Assembly (NCBI RefSeq): GCF_000230895.2
Contig: NC_016604.1
Location: 6,014,001-6,078,000 of the forward strand
Length of the DNA stretch: 64,000 bases
Source of the DNA: Mycolicibacterium rhodesiae NBB3
GTDB taxonomy: Bacteria; Actinomycetota; Actinomycetes; Mycobacteriales; Mycobacteriaceae
Direction of reading: 5' to 3'
Of this stretch, positions 1-7,928 are shown in pieces (the first letter of the stretch is position 1; each line of letters starts with the position of its first letter). A program made the position numbers and the translations under genes. Below the pieces are notes generated by a model. That model saw nothing but the letters and a program-made list of their open reading frames with translations, was not told the origin of the DNA and ran no database searches.

Positions 1-710
1 ACGGCGGGGTTCTTCTGGCGCAGCGAGCCGGCCGCGCTGTTGCGCGGATTGGCGAACGGCGGTTTGCCCTCGGCAACGAGCCCGGCATTGAGGTCTTCGA
101 AGTCGGCGACACGGAAGAACACCTCACCGCGCACCTCGAGGAGTGTGGGAACCGGCAATTCCTTGCTGCCGGTCAGCTTTTCGGGGATGTCGTCGATCGT
201 GCGCGCATTCAGTGTCACGTCCTCGCCGGTGCGACCATCGCCCCGCGTGGCCGCACGCTCCAGCCGTCCGTCGCGGTACACCAGCGCCAGCGCGACGCCG
301 TCGATCTTGAGCTCGCACAGGTAATGCGCGTCGTCGCCGATCTCGCCCTTGGTGCGCGCGGCCCACGCCGCCAGCTCGTCCGGCGCGAACACGTTGTCCA
401 GCGACAGCATCCGCTCCAGGTGATCCGCAGAGGTGAAGTCGGTGGCGAAGCCGGCGCCGCCGACCAGTTGCGTCGGAGAATCGGGGGTTCGCAGCTCGTG
501 GTGCGCGTCTTCGAGGGCCTGCAGTTCGCGCAGCAGCTTGTCGAACTCGGCGTCCGAGATGGTCGGTGAGTCGCGCACGTAGTAACGGAACTGATGATCG
601 CGCACCTCGTCGGCCAGCTCTTGCCAGCGGCGGCGCAGATCGGCGTCGGGGGCGTCCTCGGAGTGTTCTGCCAGCGTGGTCTTCGGGTCGGGCGTCGCCT
701 TCGGGCTCAC
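1..710 (-). CDS. ligA: NAD-dependent DNA ligase LigA, N-terminal part (cut by window edge)
   Basis: Seals nicks in DNA using NAD+. About 236 N-terminal codons are visible; the rest lies beyond base 1. The Ia helical region (residues about 25-80) is followed by the adenylation domain. The nucleotidyl-acceptor lysine is K135 in the motif CELKIDG, with downstream RGEVFFRV and NPRNSAAGS blocks typical of bacterial LigA. A GTG start at 710 is chosen because it begins the conserved region without overlapping the divergent gene at 778. The 67-bp gap between them must hold both promoters. It anchors the synteny with M. tuberculosis Rv3014c. The identification is very secure; only the start codon is uncertain. 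Confidence 0.95.
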   Translation of the reverse strand, partial: MSPKATPDPKTTLAEHSEDAPDADLRRRWQELADEVRDHQFRYYVRDSPTISDAEFDKLLRELQALEDAHHELRTPDSPTQLVGGAGFATDFTSADHLERMLSLDNVFAPDELAAWAARTKGEIGDDAHYLCELKIDGVALALVYRDGRLERAATRGDGRTGEDVTLNARTIDDIPEKLTGSKELPVPTLLEVRGEVFFRVADFEDLNAGLVAEGKPPFANPRNSAAGSLRQKNPA

Positions 711-777
711 TCTGGCAGGCTAGCCGAGGCTCCCGACACACCCGGGACACGTCGCGCCGAGCAGTTAACCTGGCGGC

Positions 778-1185
778 ATGCCGCACCCGATCATGTTCAG
801 CGACGACGATCCGCTGCTGGCGAAGGTGCGCAAGGTCGCCCTCGGCTTTCCCGAGGCGTTCGAGAAGGTCTCGCACGGGAGGCCCGCGTTCTTCGTCTCG
901 AAGATGTTCGTGATGTACGGCGGCAGCGTCAGACCCCAGACCAAGGGCGCCGACTATGTCCAGTACCCACGCTCGATCATGGTGAAGGTCGACGAAAGCG
1001 ACCGTCGGGCACTCGAACAGGACCGCCGGTTCTTCTACCCGGCTTACCTTGGCCCGTCGGGCTGGCTCGGGCTGGATCTGGCCGCGACGAAGAAGGTCGA
1101 TTGGAACGAGGTCACCGAATTGATCGACGCGTCGTATCGGTTGGTCGCTCCCAGGAAGCTCCTACTGCGGCTCGACGAAGCGTGA
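778..1185 (+). CDS. MmcQ/YjbR family protein (DUF419)
   Basis: A 135-aa cytosolic protein of the MmcQ/YjbR type, a small fold related to DNA-binding CyaY-like proteins. Its biochemical role is not established. Family traits visible are the N-terminal helix ending in ALGFPEAFEKVSHGRPAFFV, a central beta-sheet segment, the FFYPAYLGPSGWLGLDL block and a C-terminal helix ELIDASYRLVAPRKLL. Length is normal for the family. It is divergent from ligA and followed after 34 bp by the acyl-CoA ligase gene in the same direction, so the two may be co-transcribed. I do not recall it at this place in M. tuberculosis, so it is probably lineage-specific. Confidence 0.8.
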   Translation: MPHPIMFSDDDPLLAKVRKVALGFPEAFEKVSHGRPAFFVSKMFVMYGGSVRPQTKGADYVQYPRSIMVKVDESDRRALEQDRRFFYPAYLGPSGWLGLDLAATKKVDWNEVTELIDASYRLVAPRKLLLRLDEA

Positions 1186-1219
1186 CTCATCACCGGTGGG
1201 GCATGGTTCGATCAGGGCC

Positions 1220-2827
1220 ATGAGTTTCGCGAGCCCCTTCCCCGAGGTCGACATTCCATCGACCAGCGTCTACGACTTCCTCTTCGACCGGGTCGAGGAC
1301 GCGGACCTCGACCGGGTGGCCCTCGTCGATGCGAAGTCGGGCCGCGAGACCACCTACCGGGAGATGATCGCGCGGGTCGACGCATTCGCCGGTGCGCTGA
1401 CCGGACGCGGCATCGGCGTCGGCGATGTCGTCGGACTGCTGTCACCGAACAGCTCGGGATTCGCGGTCGCCTTCCACGGCATCCTGCGCTCGGGTGCGAC
1501 GGCGACCACCATCAATGCGTTGTTCACCGCCAAAGACATCGCCAAGCAACTGACCGATTCGAACGCCAAGATGCTGGTGACGGTCACACCGCTGCTGGCA
1601 CAGGCGAAGGAAGCCGCCGCTGCGGTCGGTATGGCCGACAGCGACCTGGTCGTTCTCGACGGCGAAGGGCATGAGATCGCCGGTCATCCCAACGCCGCCG
1701 ATCTGATGGCGCCCGGACTGCCTGCTCCAGACGTCAGCTTCGCACCGTCGTCTCATCTCGCGGTGCTGCCGTACAGCTCGGGCACGACCGGAAACCCCAA
1801 GGGCGTGATGTTGACCCACCGCAACCTGGTGGCCAACGTCGCTCAGATCAGGCCGCTGCACGGAATGGTCGCCGACGACGTCGTCGTCGCGGTGCTCCCC
1901 TTCTTTCACATCTACGGCATGACGGTGTTGCTCAACGCCGCGCTGCAGGCCCGGGCGCGTCTGGTCGTCATGGGAAGTTTCGATCTGACCGAATTCCTCG
2001 CCAACATCGCGAACCACAAGTGCACGATCGCGTTCATCGCGCCGCCGGTCGCGGTGGCGCTGGCCAAGCATCCGCTGATCGACGACTACGACCTCGGGTC
2101 GCTGAAGGTCCTCATGTCCGGCGCGGCTCCGCTCGACGCCGACCTGGGACAGGCGGTCGCCGACCGCCTGCGGTGCCGGGTCGTTCAGGGCTACGGCATG
2201 AGCGAGCTGAGCCCCGTCAGCCACATCACCCCTTTCGATGCGGGTGCGCATGACGTGAAGGGCAACGCGCCGTTGAGCTCGGTCGGGTGGACAGTGTCCA
2301 ATGCCGCCTCCAAGATCATCGACCCCGAGACCGGTGACGAAATCGGTGTCCCCGCCGAAGGTCTCAGCGAGACCGGCGAGCTCTGGTTCAAGGGTCCGAA
2401 CGTCATGGCGGGCTATCTGAACAATGAACAGGCCACCCAAGAAACGATCGACGACGACGGCTGGCTGCACACCGGCGACCTCGCCCAGGTCGACGCGAAC
2501 GGCTGCGTGTACATCGTCGACCGTCTCAAGGAGCTGATCAAGTACAAGGGTTACCAAGTGCCGCCCGCCGAACTCGAGGCCGTGCTGCTGAGCCATCCCT
2601 CGATTGCCGACGCGGCGGTCATCGGCGTCGTCGACGACACGGGCGAAGAGGTGCCAAAAGCGTTCGTGGTGAAGCAATCCGGGACGGAACTCAGCGAGGC
2701 CGAGGTGATGGACTTCGTCGCCGGACAGGTTGCGCCGTACAAGAAGGTTCGCCAGGTCGCGTTCATCGACGCGATCCCGAAGTCGGCGTCAGGCAAGATC
2801 CTGCGCAAGGACCTACGTACGTCGTAG
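1220..2827 (+). CDS. AMP-forming acyl-CoA ligase, 4-coumarate-CoA ligase type
   Basis: An ANL-superfamily enzyme of 535 aa that should activate an aryl or fatty acid with ATP and join it to CoA. The AMP-binding P-loop SSGTTGNPKGVMLTH lies near residue 195, the YGMSE motif near 330, and the hinge and C-terminal lysine region (DRLKELIKYKGYQVPPAELE, then SGKILRKDL at the end) are intact, so it should be active. The ATG at 1220 is preferred over an in-frame GTG at 1196. The 3' end overlaps the convergent gene by 15 bp. The closest functional labels are 4-coumarate-CoA ligase or a FadD enzyme; the substrate cannot be told from sequence. Confidence 0.88.
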   Translation: MSFASPFPEVDIPSTSVYDFLFDRVEDADLDRVALVDAKSGRETTYREMIARVDAFAGALTGRGIGVGDVVGLLSPNSSGFAVAFHGILRSGATATTINALFTAKDIAKQLTDSNAKMLVTVTPLLAQAKEAAAAVGMADSDLVVLDGEGHEIAGHPNAADLMAPGLPAPDVSFAPSSHLAVLPYSSGTTGNPKGVMLTHRNLVANVAQIRPLHGMVADDVVVAVLPFFHIYGMTVLLNAALQARARLVVMGSFDLTEFLANIANHKCTIAFIAPPVAVALAKHPLIDDYDLGSLKVLMSGAAPLDADLGQAVADRLRCRVVQGYGMSELSPVSHITPFDAGAHDVKGNAPLSSVGWTVSNAASKIIDPETGDEIGVPAEGLSETGELWFKGPNVMAGYLNNEQATQETIDDDGWLHTGDLAQVDANGCVYIVDRLKELIKYKGYQVPPAELEAVLLSHPSIADAAVIGVVDDTGEEVPKAFVVKQSGTELSEAEVMDFVAGQVAPYKKVRQVAFIDAIPKSASGKILRKDLRTS

Positions 2828-3673
2828 CCGCTCCGCCGCGTGCGCGGCGCGCGCCTGCCGGTAACCGAGTACCGCACCGGCGACGGGGATCAGCAGGAGT
2901 CCGGCGAGCCCCCAGAGCGGATTCGACCAGTCTCTCGCCGGGGCGAGGCCCAGTTGTTGCGTCAACACCGGTGCTTCTGGGGCGCGGTCCACCCGTGCGG
3001 GAAGCGGGGGCGCCGGAGCGGCCGGCGGTGGCAGTGCGGGCGGCGGCGCGGCGGGCACCGGTGGCAACACCGGGGCCTGCCACTGCGGTTCGGGTCCGCG
3101 GCGTTCGATGACGGGCTCGCGCCCGTTGCCCACCGTCACCCGTGGCGATTCGAAGCGGGCGCTCGGGGCGCCGGCAGTATCCGAGCCGGACTGGCTCGGT
3201 GCGCCGACACCGCCGAAGACGTTCGGGGCGGACGCACTGGACGGCGCGTCGCTCCCCTCGGAAGAACTCAACCGAGCGTCGCCCGGATCGGCTGCGCTGA
3301 CACGCGCCTGGCTCTGTTCGGGCACAGCAGAGCGGGCGGCGGTGCTCGGGGCCGGCTCTTCGGCATCTGCAACGCCGGCACGACCGGATCCGACTCGACT
3401 CTGCGGGCTATCGATGATGCCCGGCGCAACACCGACCTGTCGGTCGTCAGCTCCGTCAGGCTTACGGCTGCCGTTGTTGCTGCCACGGTAATTGTCGTCA
3501 CGCCCGAACCCGCCGCGCCCGTTGCTGCGGTCGTTGCCACGATCGGAGTTATCACCCCGATCAGAATGCGATCCGCCGGGATGTGCGACCGCCACCGTAG
3601 TGGGCGCGCCTAACAGCAGAAGCGCCGCGAGAACACCGACACCTGCCGCCATGCGGTGGTTGAAGCGGGCCAC
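2813..3673 (-). CDS. Secreted/anchored Pro-Ser-rich surface protein, function unknown
   Basis: A 286-aa protein with an N-terminal signal segment (hydrophobic run VGVLAALLLLGAPTTVAVA), a long low-complexity stretch rich in Ser, Asp, Arg, Gly and then Pro-Ala, and one C-terminal membrane helix (about residues 250-270, LWGLAGLLLIPVAGAVLGY) followed by a basic tail. This suggests an exported, C-terminally anchored protein with a disordered outer part. The start is GTG at 3673 because AGGAG lies six bases upstream; a longer TTG frame at 3694 has no such site. No enzymatic motif is seen. It converges on the acyl-CoA ligase gene, overlapping by 15 bp. Confidence 0.7.
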   Translation of the reverse strand: MARFNHRMAAGVGVLAALLLLGAPTTVAVAHPGGSHSDRGDNSDRGNDRSNGRGGFGRDDNYRGSNNGSRKPDGADDRQVGVAPGIIDSPQSRVGSGRAGVADAEEPAPSTAARSAVPEQSQARVSAADPGDARLSSSEGSDAPSSASAPNVFGGVGAPSQSGSDTAGAPSARFESPRVTVGNGREPVIERRGPEPQWQAPVLPPVPAAPPPALPPPAAPAPPLPARVDRAPEAPVLTQQLGLAPARDWSNPLWGLAGLLLIPVAGAVLGYRQARAAHAAERLRRT

Positions 3674-3789
3674 GGATTCTCCTGCTGGTGGCAAAGACGC
3701 AATTCATCGTTGACGATGCATTGTCGCACGCGGTGGGCGCTCATGGCTTCCCCGCCTATCCATCGGACGAAGATCACTATTGAGCGGGT

Positions 3790-4116
3790 TTAATTGTCTT
3801 CTACGTAAGTTCGCAATCGGTCAATTGCATTGTCCCACTTTTGCGAGAGCGCATTGAGGAATTCGCTCGCATCCGTCAGCGGTTTGGGCTGCACTCGCCA
3901 GATGCGCTCCCTGCCATGACGCTGACTGCTCACCAGCCCCACCGCCTCCAGGAGCAGGAGATGCTTGGTGGCCGCCTGCCGGCTAACTGAGACCACCGCG
4001 GTGATCTTGGTCGTCGAGCAGGGTCCGCCATCGCACAGGCGGGTGATGATGCGCAGGCGATTCGGATCACCGAGTGCGTCGAACAACGGCGCCGTTTCCA
4101 CCGCGGACGTGCTCAC
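3790..4116 (-). CDS. ArsR-family winged-helix repressor
   Basis: A 108-aa ArsR/SmtB-type DNA-binding protein. It begins LFDALGDPNRLRIITRL, the signature first helices of the family, with the recognition helix VSRQAATKHLLLLEAVGLV and a wing SSQRHGRERIWRV. It lacks the classic CVC metal site, so it is probably the type that pairs with SRPBCC proteins. The GTG start overlaps the stop of the upstream SRPBCC gene by four bases (GTGA), so the two are translationally coupled. Two identical-pattern palindromes lie just upstream of the pair and are candidate autoregulatory operators. Confidence 0.88.
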   Translation of the reverse strand: MSTSAVETAPLFDALGDPNRLRIITRLCDGGPCSTTKITAVVSVSRQAATKHLLLLEAVGLVSSQRHGRERIWRVQPKPLTDASEFLNALSQKWDNAIDRLRTYVEDN

Positions 4117-4607
4117 ATCTTCTCGCTGAGCGTCAGGTATTTGCGGATTAGCTCGGTCTGGGCCGACCAGCCTTCGCTGTTGCCCTCGAAAGCCGACTGG
4201 CGGCGGGCGGCCGGGATGGCCTCGAAACCGGATTCGACAATGCGCAACAGCACGCCGCCGGACGTGTCCTCGAGGGTGAACTCCACGAGCGTCGTCGGCT
4301 GGCTCGCCTCGTCTTCGCCGTCTTCGACGCCGAACGGGTGCCAGCGGAACGCCAGTCTGCGAGGCGGCTCGACCGCGACGATCTGCCAGCGGTCCGCCTG
4401 ACCGGCGTATGGCTGTTGGGCCTTGGCGACCTCCTCGTCGACTGCCGTCGGCGTCATGACCCCGGTGACCGACGTGCCGGGTACGAACGGACCGTCGAAA
4501 CGCACCCCAAACCATTGGCCGAACTCGTCGGCGTCGCTGATCGCACGCCAAACTCGCTCGAGCGGCGCCTTCAGGACGACTTCCTTTTCGATCCGATCCG
4601 GATTCAT
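4113..4607 (-). CDS. SRPBCC/AHSA1-like domain protein
   Basis: A 164-aa START/Bet v1-like protein with a hydrophobic-ligand cavity fold. It opens with the typical EVVLKAPLERVWRAISDADEFGQWFG and contains PPRRLAFRWHP and TLVEFTLED strands followed by the long C-terminal helix EGWSAQTELIRKYL. The function is unknown; such proteins are often encoded beside an ArsR repressor, as here. The ATG at 4607 is preceded by a perfect AGGAGG six bases upstream. That ribosome site is itself inside one of the two palindromes, so repressor binding would cover the translation start region of the DNA. First gene of a two-gene operon. Confidence 0.85.
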   Translation of the reverse strand: MNPDRIEKEVVLKAPLERVWRAISDADEFGQWFGVRFDGPFVPGTSVTGVMTPTAVDEEVAKAQQPYAGQADRWQIVAVEPPRRLAFRWHPFGVEDGEDEASQPTTLVEFTLEDTSGGVLLRIVESGFEAIPAARRQSAFEGNSEGWSAQTELIRKYLTLSEKM

Positions 4608-4609
4608 AT

Positions 4610-4625
4610 GCAACCTCCTGGTTGC
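4610..4625. promoter_or_regulatory. Candidate ArsR operator, proximal copy (GCAAC-N6-GTTGC)
   Basis: The sequence gcaacctcctggttgc is an inverted repeat with five-base arms and a six-base spacer, immediately upstream of the SRPBCC start and containing its Shine-Dalgarno sequence. The same arms and spacer length recur 46 bp away. Inferred to be a site for the ArsR protein encoded by the same operon. Confidence 0.5.
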
Positions 4626-4655
4626 TTCTCACGGTAGCGACGCTCACCGCAAAGC

Positions 4656-4671
4656 GCAACCATTCAGTTGC
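4656..4671. promoter_or_regulatory. Candidate ArsR operator, distal copy (GCAAC-N6-GTTGC)
   Basis: The core gcaaccattcagttgc sits in a longer perfect palindrome with nine-base arms (4652-4660 and 4667-4675). It overlaps the stop codon of the upstream CATRA-like gene, so it could act as a terminator stem for that operon as well as an operator for the ArsR-SRPBCC pair. Confidence 0.5.
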
Positions 4672-6157
4672 GCTTCGGCCGCCTCGGCGATCTTCCGCTG
4701 TTCGCCACGCTTGCCGCGCCCGCAAAAAGTGCACACCCCAGCCCTGCCGCCGAAAGAACGACGAACGGTGTCGCATCCAGCCACCCCGCCTGCCACGCTC
4801 CGACCGTGGCGGCCCATCCGACAGCGGCACCGAGCAGTCCCGCCGCAAGCAGTTCCGGCCATCGGTAGCCGTGTGACCACCGGACTGCCAACAGCGGCAG
4901 CATCAGCGCCATAGCCGCAACCAACACCATGATCGCCACGCGAACCGATTTGGCCACCTCGAAATGCTCGCCAAAGACGGTGGCCACTCCGAAAGCGCCG
5001 AGCAGAGAACCCAGCACGCTCGTTTGCAATACCGTCAACCAGTTCGCCGTCCGCGCATGCGCCGCCGCGACCTGCTGCAAGCGCAGATCGGTCAGCGACT
5101 GCGCCTCACTGACGCGTTCGCGACATGACTCCAGATACGCGATCTCGTGGCCGATCCGGTCGTCCAGCCAACCCGCGAGAGTCGACTCCCAGACGAATGG
5201 GGAAGTATCGGATGCCGTGCCCTGGAGGGGTTCGGGCGAGTACGCGCCGATGTTGTGCGCTGCGATCTGCACCGTACGGCGCAGGTCACGCAGATGTGTG
5301 ATGGAGATGAGTAGACCGACTGCATCGCCTTGCGCGCGTCCCAATCTGCTTTGGGCGTCGATCAACTCGTCGGCCGCGGCGCCTGACCGCTCGAATTGTT
5401 CGTGCAGCGAGAACAATTCCTCCAAGCTCGAATCGAGTCTGCGTTCCAGTTCACGCAACGCCGAGATATCGGTCTCGAACACACCGAGCTCGAAGCGAAG
5501 CTTGCTGGCGTGCATGAGAAAACGCACCAGCCCTCCAACGTCCTCAGCTGTCTTGGACAGCCAGCACCATTCAGCCAGCGAGTCTGCAGAAGACGATGCG
5601 GCCAACACCACCAGCGCACGCCCCCATGGCTTTTCCATCTGCCACAGGGCGATGTCCGGCTTCACTACCGACGAATGTTCCATTCCGGCAGGGGAATTCC
5701 GTACCAGAATCGCCCGTGCGCTGTCGCCTGCCGACGCGACTCGCGTGTCAGAGCCGGTATCGATGCCTGTGTATACATGTGCGACACCGAGTGCGCCGGT
5801 CCAGTCCGCTTCGCCGACCGCCTGTGCCCAGCCATCGTCCAGCTCTTCCCAACCATCGCCGGTTTCGGCGCGCAGCATCACCATGACGGCCGCTACGTCA
5901 TGGGCAGTGAATGCGATCGCATTGCGTTCTCCGCTCGCATCGGATTTGGCGGCGACGACTCGGAACCACACGTCGTCCACTGGCATTTCGTGCGGCAAAT
6001 CGACGGGGCGGTTGCAACCTGGTACTGGCTCGGTCACGCCGAGTATCGACGCCGCCGACCACGCCTTGGCCAAGGCCCGCGTCGGCGCGGTGACGTCGGG
6101 TTCAAGCGGCGAGAAGACGAACACATACAGCGCAGGCTCGAGGATGTCCGTCGTCAC
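4664..6157 (-). CDS. CATRA-like conflict-system protein (BN6_48550 type) with four C-terminal membrane helices
   Basis: A 497-aa protein. The N-terminal 190 residues begin ALYVFVFSPLEPD and contain an ALAKAWSAASILGVTEPVPG block and a WEELDDGWAQAVG block. Next come ALWQMEKPWGRALVVLAA and LVRFLMHASKLRFELGVF, then a Glu/Arg-rich coiled coil (about 225-275). From memory this pattern matches actinobacterial proteins labelled CATRA (caspase and TPR repeat associated), with CATRA-N and CATRA-C domains, which belong to predicted biological conflict systems. The C-terminus has four hydrophobic helices (about 380-395, 407-425, 436-457, 465-482) and a basic tail. It overlaps the upstream small membrane-protein gene by four bases (ATGA). 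No caspase-like or NTPase effector is encoded next to it. Family assignment is from memory. Confidence 0.6.
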   Translation of the reverse strand: MTTDILEPALYVFVFSPLEPDVTAPTRALAKAWSAASILGVTEPVPGCNRPVDLPHEMPVDDVWFRVVAAKSDASGERNAIAFTAHDVAAVMVMLRAETGDGWEELDDGWAQAVGEADWTGALGVAHVYTGIDTGSDTRVASAGDSARAILVRNSPAGMEHSSVVKPDIALWQMEKPWGRALVVLAASSSADSLAEWCWLSKTAEDVGGLVRFLMHASKLRFELGVFETDISALRELERRLDSSLEELFSLHEQFERSGAAADELIDAQSRLGRAQGDAVGLLISITHLRDLRRTVQIAAHNIGAYSPEPLQGTASDTSPFVWESTLAGWLDDRIGHEIAYLESCRERVSEAQSLTDLRLQQVAAAHARTANWLTVLQTSVLGSLLGAFGVATVFGEHFEVAKSVRVAIMVLVAAMALMLPLLAVRWSHGYRWPELLAAGLLGAAVGWAATVGAWQAGWLDATPFVVLSAAGLGCALFAGAASVANSGRSPRRPKRN

Positions 6158-6780
6158 TGTCGCCCACCGTGCGCGGCGAGACTCATGATGGTGCGGTTGG
6201 CCTGCTCGCGAACCTGCGCGGGCGCCGGCATGACACGCGGCGGTCCGATGACGGGCCGCCGCGCGACGACCGGTTCCGATGCCGACGGGACGCGTCGCCG
6301 TCTGCGCACCACGTTGATCGCGACCGCGACGGCCACGACGGCAACTGCAAGCGCCACCAGGCCCCCGGCGATCCAGAGGCTGTTGGTGCCCGTGTCATCG
6401 ACCGACGGATCACCCGGTGGCGATCCTGATTTTGGCAGTTCTGAATCGAGTAGGACGAGCGCCGCAGGTGCGACGAGCACCGCGCACAGCACGAGAAACG
6501 CCCACAGCGCCCACCTGTGACTGCCTCTTCGCGTCGAGCCGGCTGGGGGCGGCGGTGCGCCGTACCTTGCCGGTGCCGGCTGGTAATCGTCTACCACCCA
6601 ACGTAATTCGACGAGTTCCCGTTGGAGTGCAGCCTCCTCGCCGGCCTGCACGGCATGCTCGACCCTGTCCAGCGTTGTCGCGATGTCGCTCCAGCGCTCG
6701 GGCGCTAGATGTGCGTCCACGACGCGCCGAAGCATCTGCCCGGTTTCGTCGAGCAGATTCACAGGCAGATTGCCCGCCAC
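6154..6780 (-). CDS. CATRA-associated small protein-like domain fused to a two-helix membrane protein
   Basis: A 208-aa protein. Residues about 10-62 form a helical domain (LLDETGQMLRRVV, AHLAPERWSDIATTLDRVE, ALQRELVELRWVV) resembling the small partner domain found beside CATRA proteins (CATASP, as I remember it). A Pro-rich linker leads to two membrane helices (about 90-111 and 135-158), then a basic Pro-Arg-rich C-terminus. It is the first gene of a two-gene operon; its stop overlaps the start of the CATRA-like gene (ATGA). The GTG start at 6780 has no clear ribosome site; a second in-frame GTG is at 6762. With both partners membrane-embedded, the pair probably acts at the inner membrane. 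Confidence 0.55.
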   Translation of the reverse strand: MAGNLPVNLLDETGQMLRRVVDAHLAPERWSDIATTLDRVEHAVQAGEEAALQRELVELRWVVDDYQPAPARYGAPPPPAGSTRRGSHRWALWAFLVLCAVLVAPAALVLLDSELPKSGSPPGDPSVDDTGTNSLWIAGGLVALAVAVVAVAVAINVVRRRRRVPSASEPVVARRPVIGPPRVMPAPAQVREQANRTIMSLAAHGGRQ

Positions 6781-6789
6781 GGGCCGACT

Positions 6790-6822
6790 ATAACGCCGTC
6801 CACCGGCGTACGCAGGCGTTAT
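6790..6822. repeat. Inverted repeat between the CATRA-like operon and the Rv3015c-like gene
   Basis: ATAACGCC and GGCGTTAT form perfect eight-base arms around a 17-base spacer, ten bases upstream of the CATRA-like operon start and 40 bp past the end of the next gene. It could be an operator for the operon or a terminator for the gene before it; there is no T-tract. Confidence 0.45.
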
Positions 6823-6861
6823 GACCTGCGACGTTGCCGCGCAGTCGCCACAACGAAGGAC

Positions 6862-7872
6862 CTATATCGCGTCCGGATCTTCCGCGAATGCGTCGGCGGC
6901 TTTCTGCGCCAGTTCGATCGCAGTCCTGGCCCAGTTCGCGGTCGCTCCCGCCAGGCCACACGCCGGAGTGACACCGATCCGCTCCCGCAGAACCGAGCGG
7001 GAGAACCCGAGCCGGTCGGTGATGGCGACCGCGGCTTTCGCAACCTCCTCGGAGGACGGGCGGGCCGCCGGCGCCGTCGACGGAACGACGCCGAGCAGCA
7101 CCGTACGTTCGCGTTCGACGAATTCGCCGATGCCGTCGAGATCGTTCGCGGTGAGGGTGGCCACATCGACTGAAACCGCGTGAACATCGCTGCGCTGCAG
7201 CAGCTTCCACGGCAGTGAAGCTGCGCAGCTGTGTAGGACCACCTCGGCGCCGGCGGTCGCGATGCAGTCGTCGATCAGGCCGATCGCAATGGGTCCGTCG
7301 ACCGGATGCACCGGCGTCAGACTCGTCACTCCCGAGAGCCGGCCTTCGAGTGCGGCAGGCAGCAGCGGTTCGTCGAACTGCACCACCACGGTGGTGTCCA
7401 GCCGTCTGGCTACCTCTGCGCGATGCTGCGCGATGCCCTCGGAGAGCGAGGCGGCGAGATCACGTACCGCACCTGCGTCGGTGATGGCACGATGCCCACC
7501 GGGCAGCTCGAGCTGGGCCGCCAGCGTGATCGGACCAGCAGATTGCACTTTCACAGTGCGCCCGCCGCCGCGCAGGCCGGCCTTCTCCCAGGCCTCCTCC
7601 AGCGCATCGAGATCCTCGTTGAGCAGGCTGACAGCGCGCCGCAGCACCGCGCTACGCCCGGCCGCGATCCGGTAACCACGGGGCACAGTGTCGATTCCGA
7701 TGTCGACGAGCAACGCCCCGGTTCGGCCGATCAGGTCCGCGCCGACTCCGCGGCCCGGCAGCTCCGCGAGATGCGGCAGGGTGTGCAGTTCACCGACGAC
7801 GATCTCGGCCGCCTGGCGGGGTGAGGTGCCTGGCCACGATCCGATGCCGGTTGCCGCGGCGAAAACGCTCAC
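6862..7872 (-). CDS. MetE C-terminal-domain-like protein (Rv3015c homologue)
   Basis: A 336-aa protein resembling the catalytic barrel of cobalamin-independent methionine synthase. The start VSVFAAATGIGSWPG, the QSAGPITLAAQLELPGG block, VVQFDEPLLPAAL and the C-terminal IGVTPACGLAG match the UROD/MetE fold. It is far shorter than full MetE, so it is probably not a methionine synthase in the usual sense; the function is unknown. GTG at 7872 is taken as start because the upstream extension is non-conserved Pro/Arg-rich sequence. The length agrees with the M. tuberculosis neighbour of ligA (337 aa as I recall). It is divergent from the lipoprotein gene with 56 bp between them. Confidence 0.8.
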   Translation of the reverse strand: MSVFAAATGIGSWPGTSPRQAAEIVVGELHTLPHLAELPGRGVGADLIGRTGALLVDIGIDTVPRGYRIAAGRSAVLRRAVSLLNEDLDALEEAWEKAGLRGGGRTVKVQSAGPITLAAQLELPGGHRAITDAGAVRDLAASLSEGIAQHRAEVARRLDTTVVVQFDEPLLPAALEGRLSGVTSLTPVHPVDGPIAIGLIDDCIATAGAEVVLHSCAASLPWKLLQRSDVHAVSVDVATLTANDLDGIGEFVERERTVLLGVVPSTAPAARPSSEEVAKAAVAITDRLGFSRSVLRERIGVTPACGLAGATANWARTAIELAQKAADAFAEDPDAI

Positions 7873-7928
7873 TCCATGAACACTATTCGATCGGACTAGT
7901 CTCGACCTGGAAGGGTTGGGAGGTCCGC

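Noticed and set aside
5396..6520. Long plus-strand open frame of 374 codons
   Set aside because: Antisense to the CATRA-like pair; Arg/His-rich composition typical of shadow frames in high-GC DNA and no motif.
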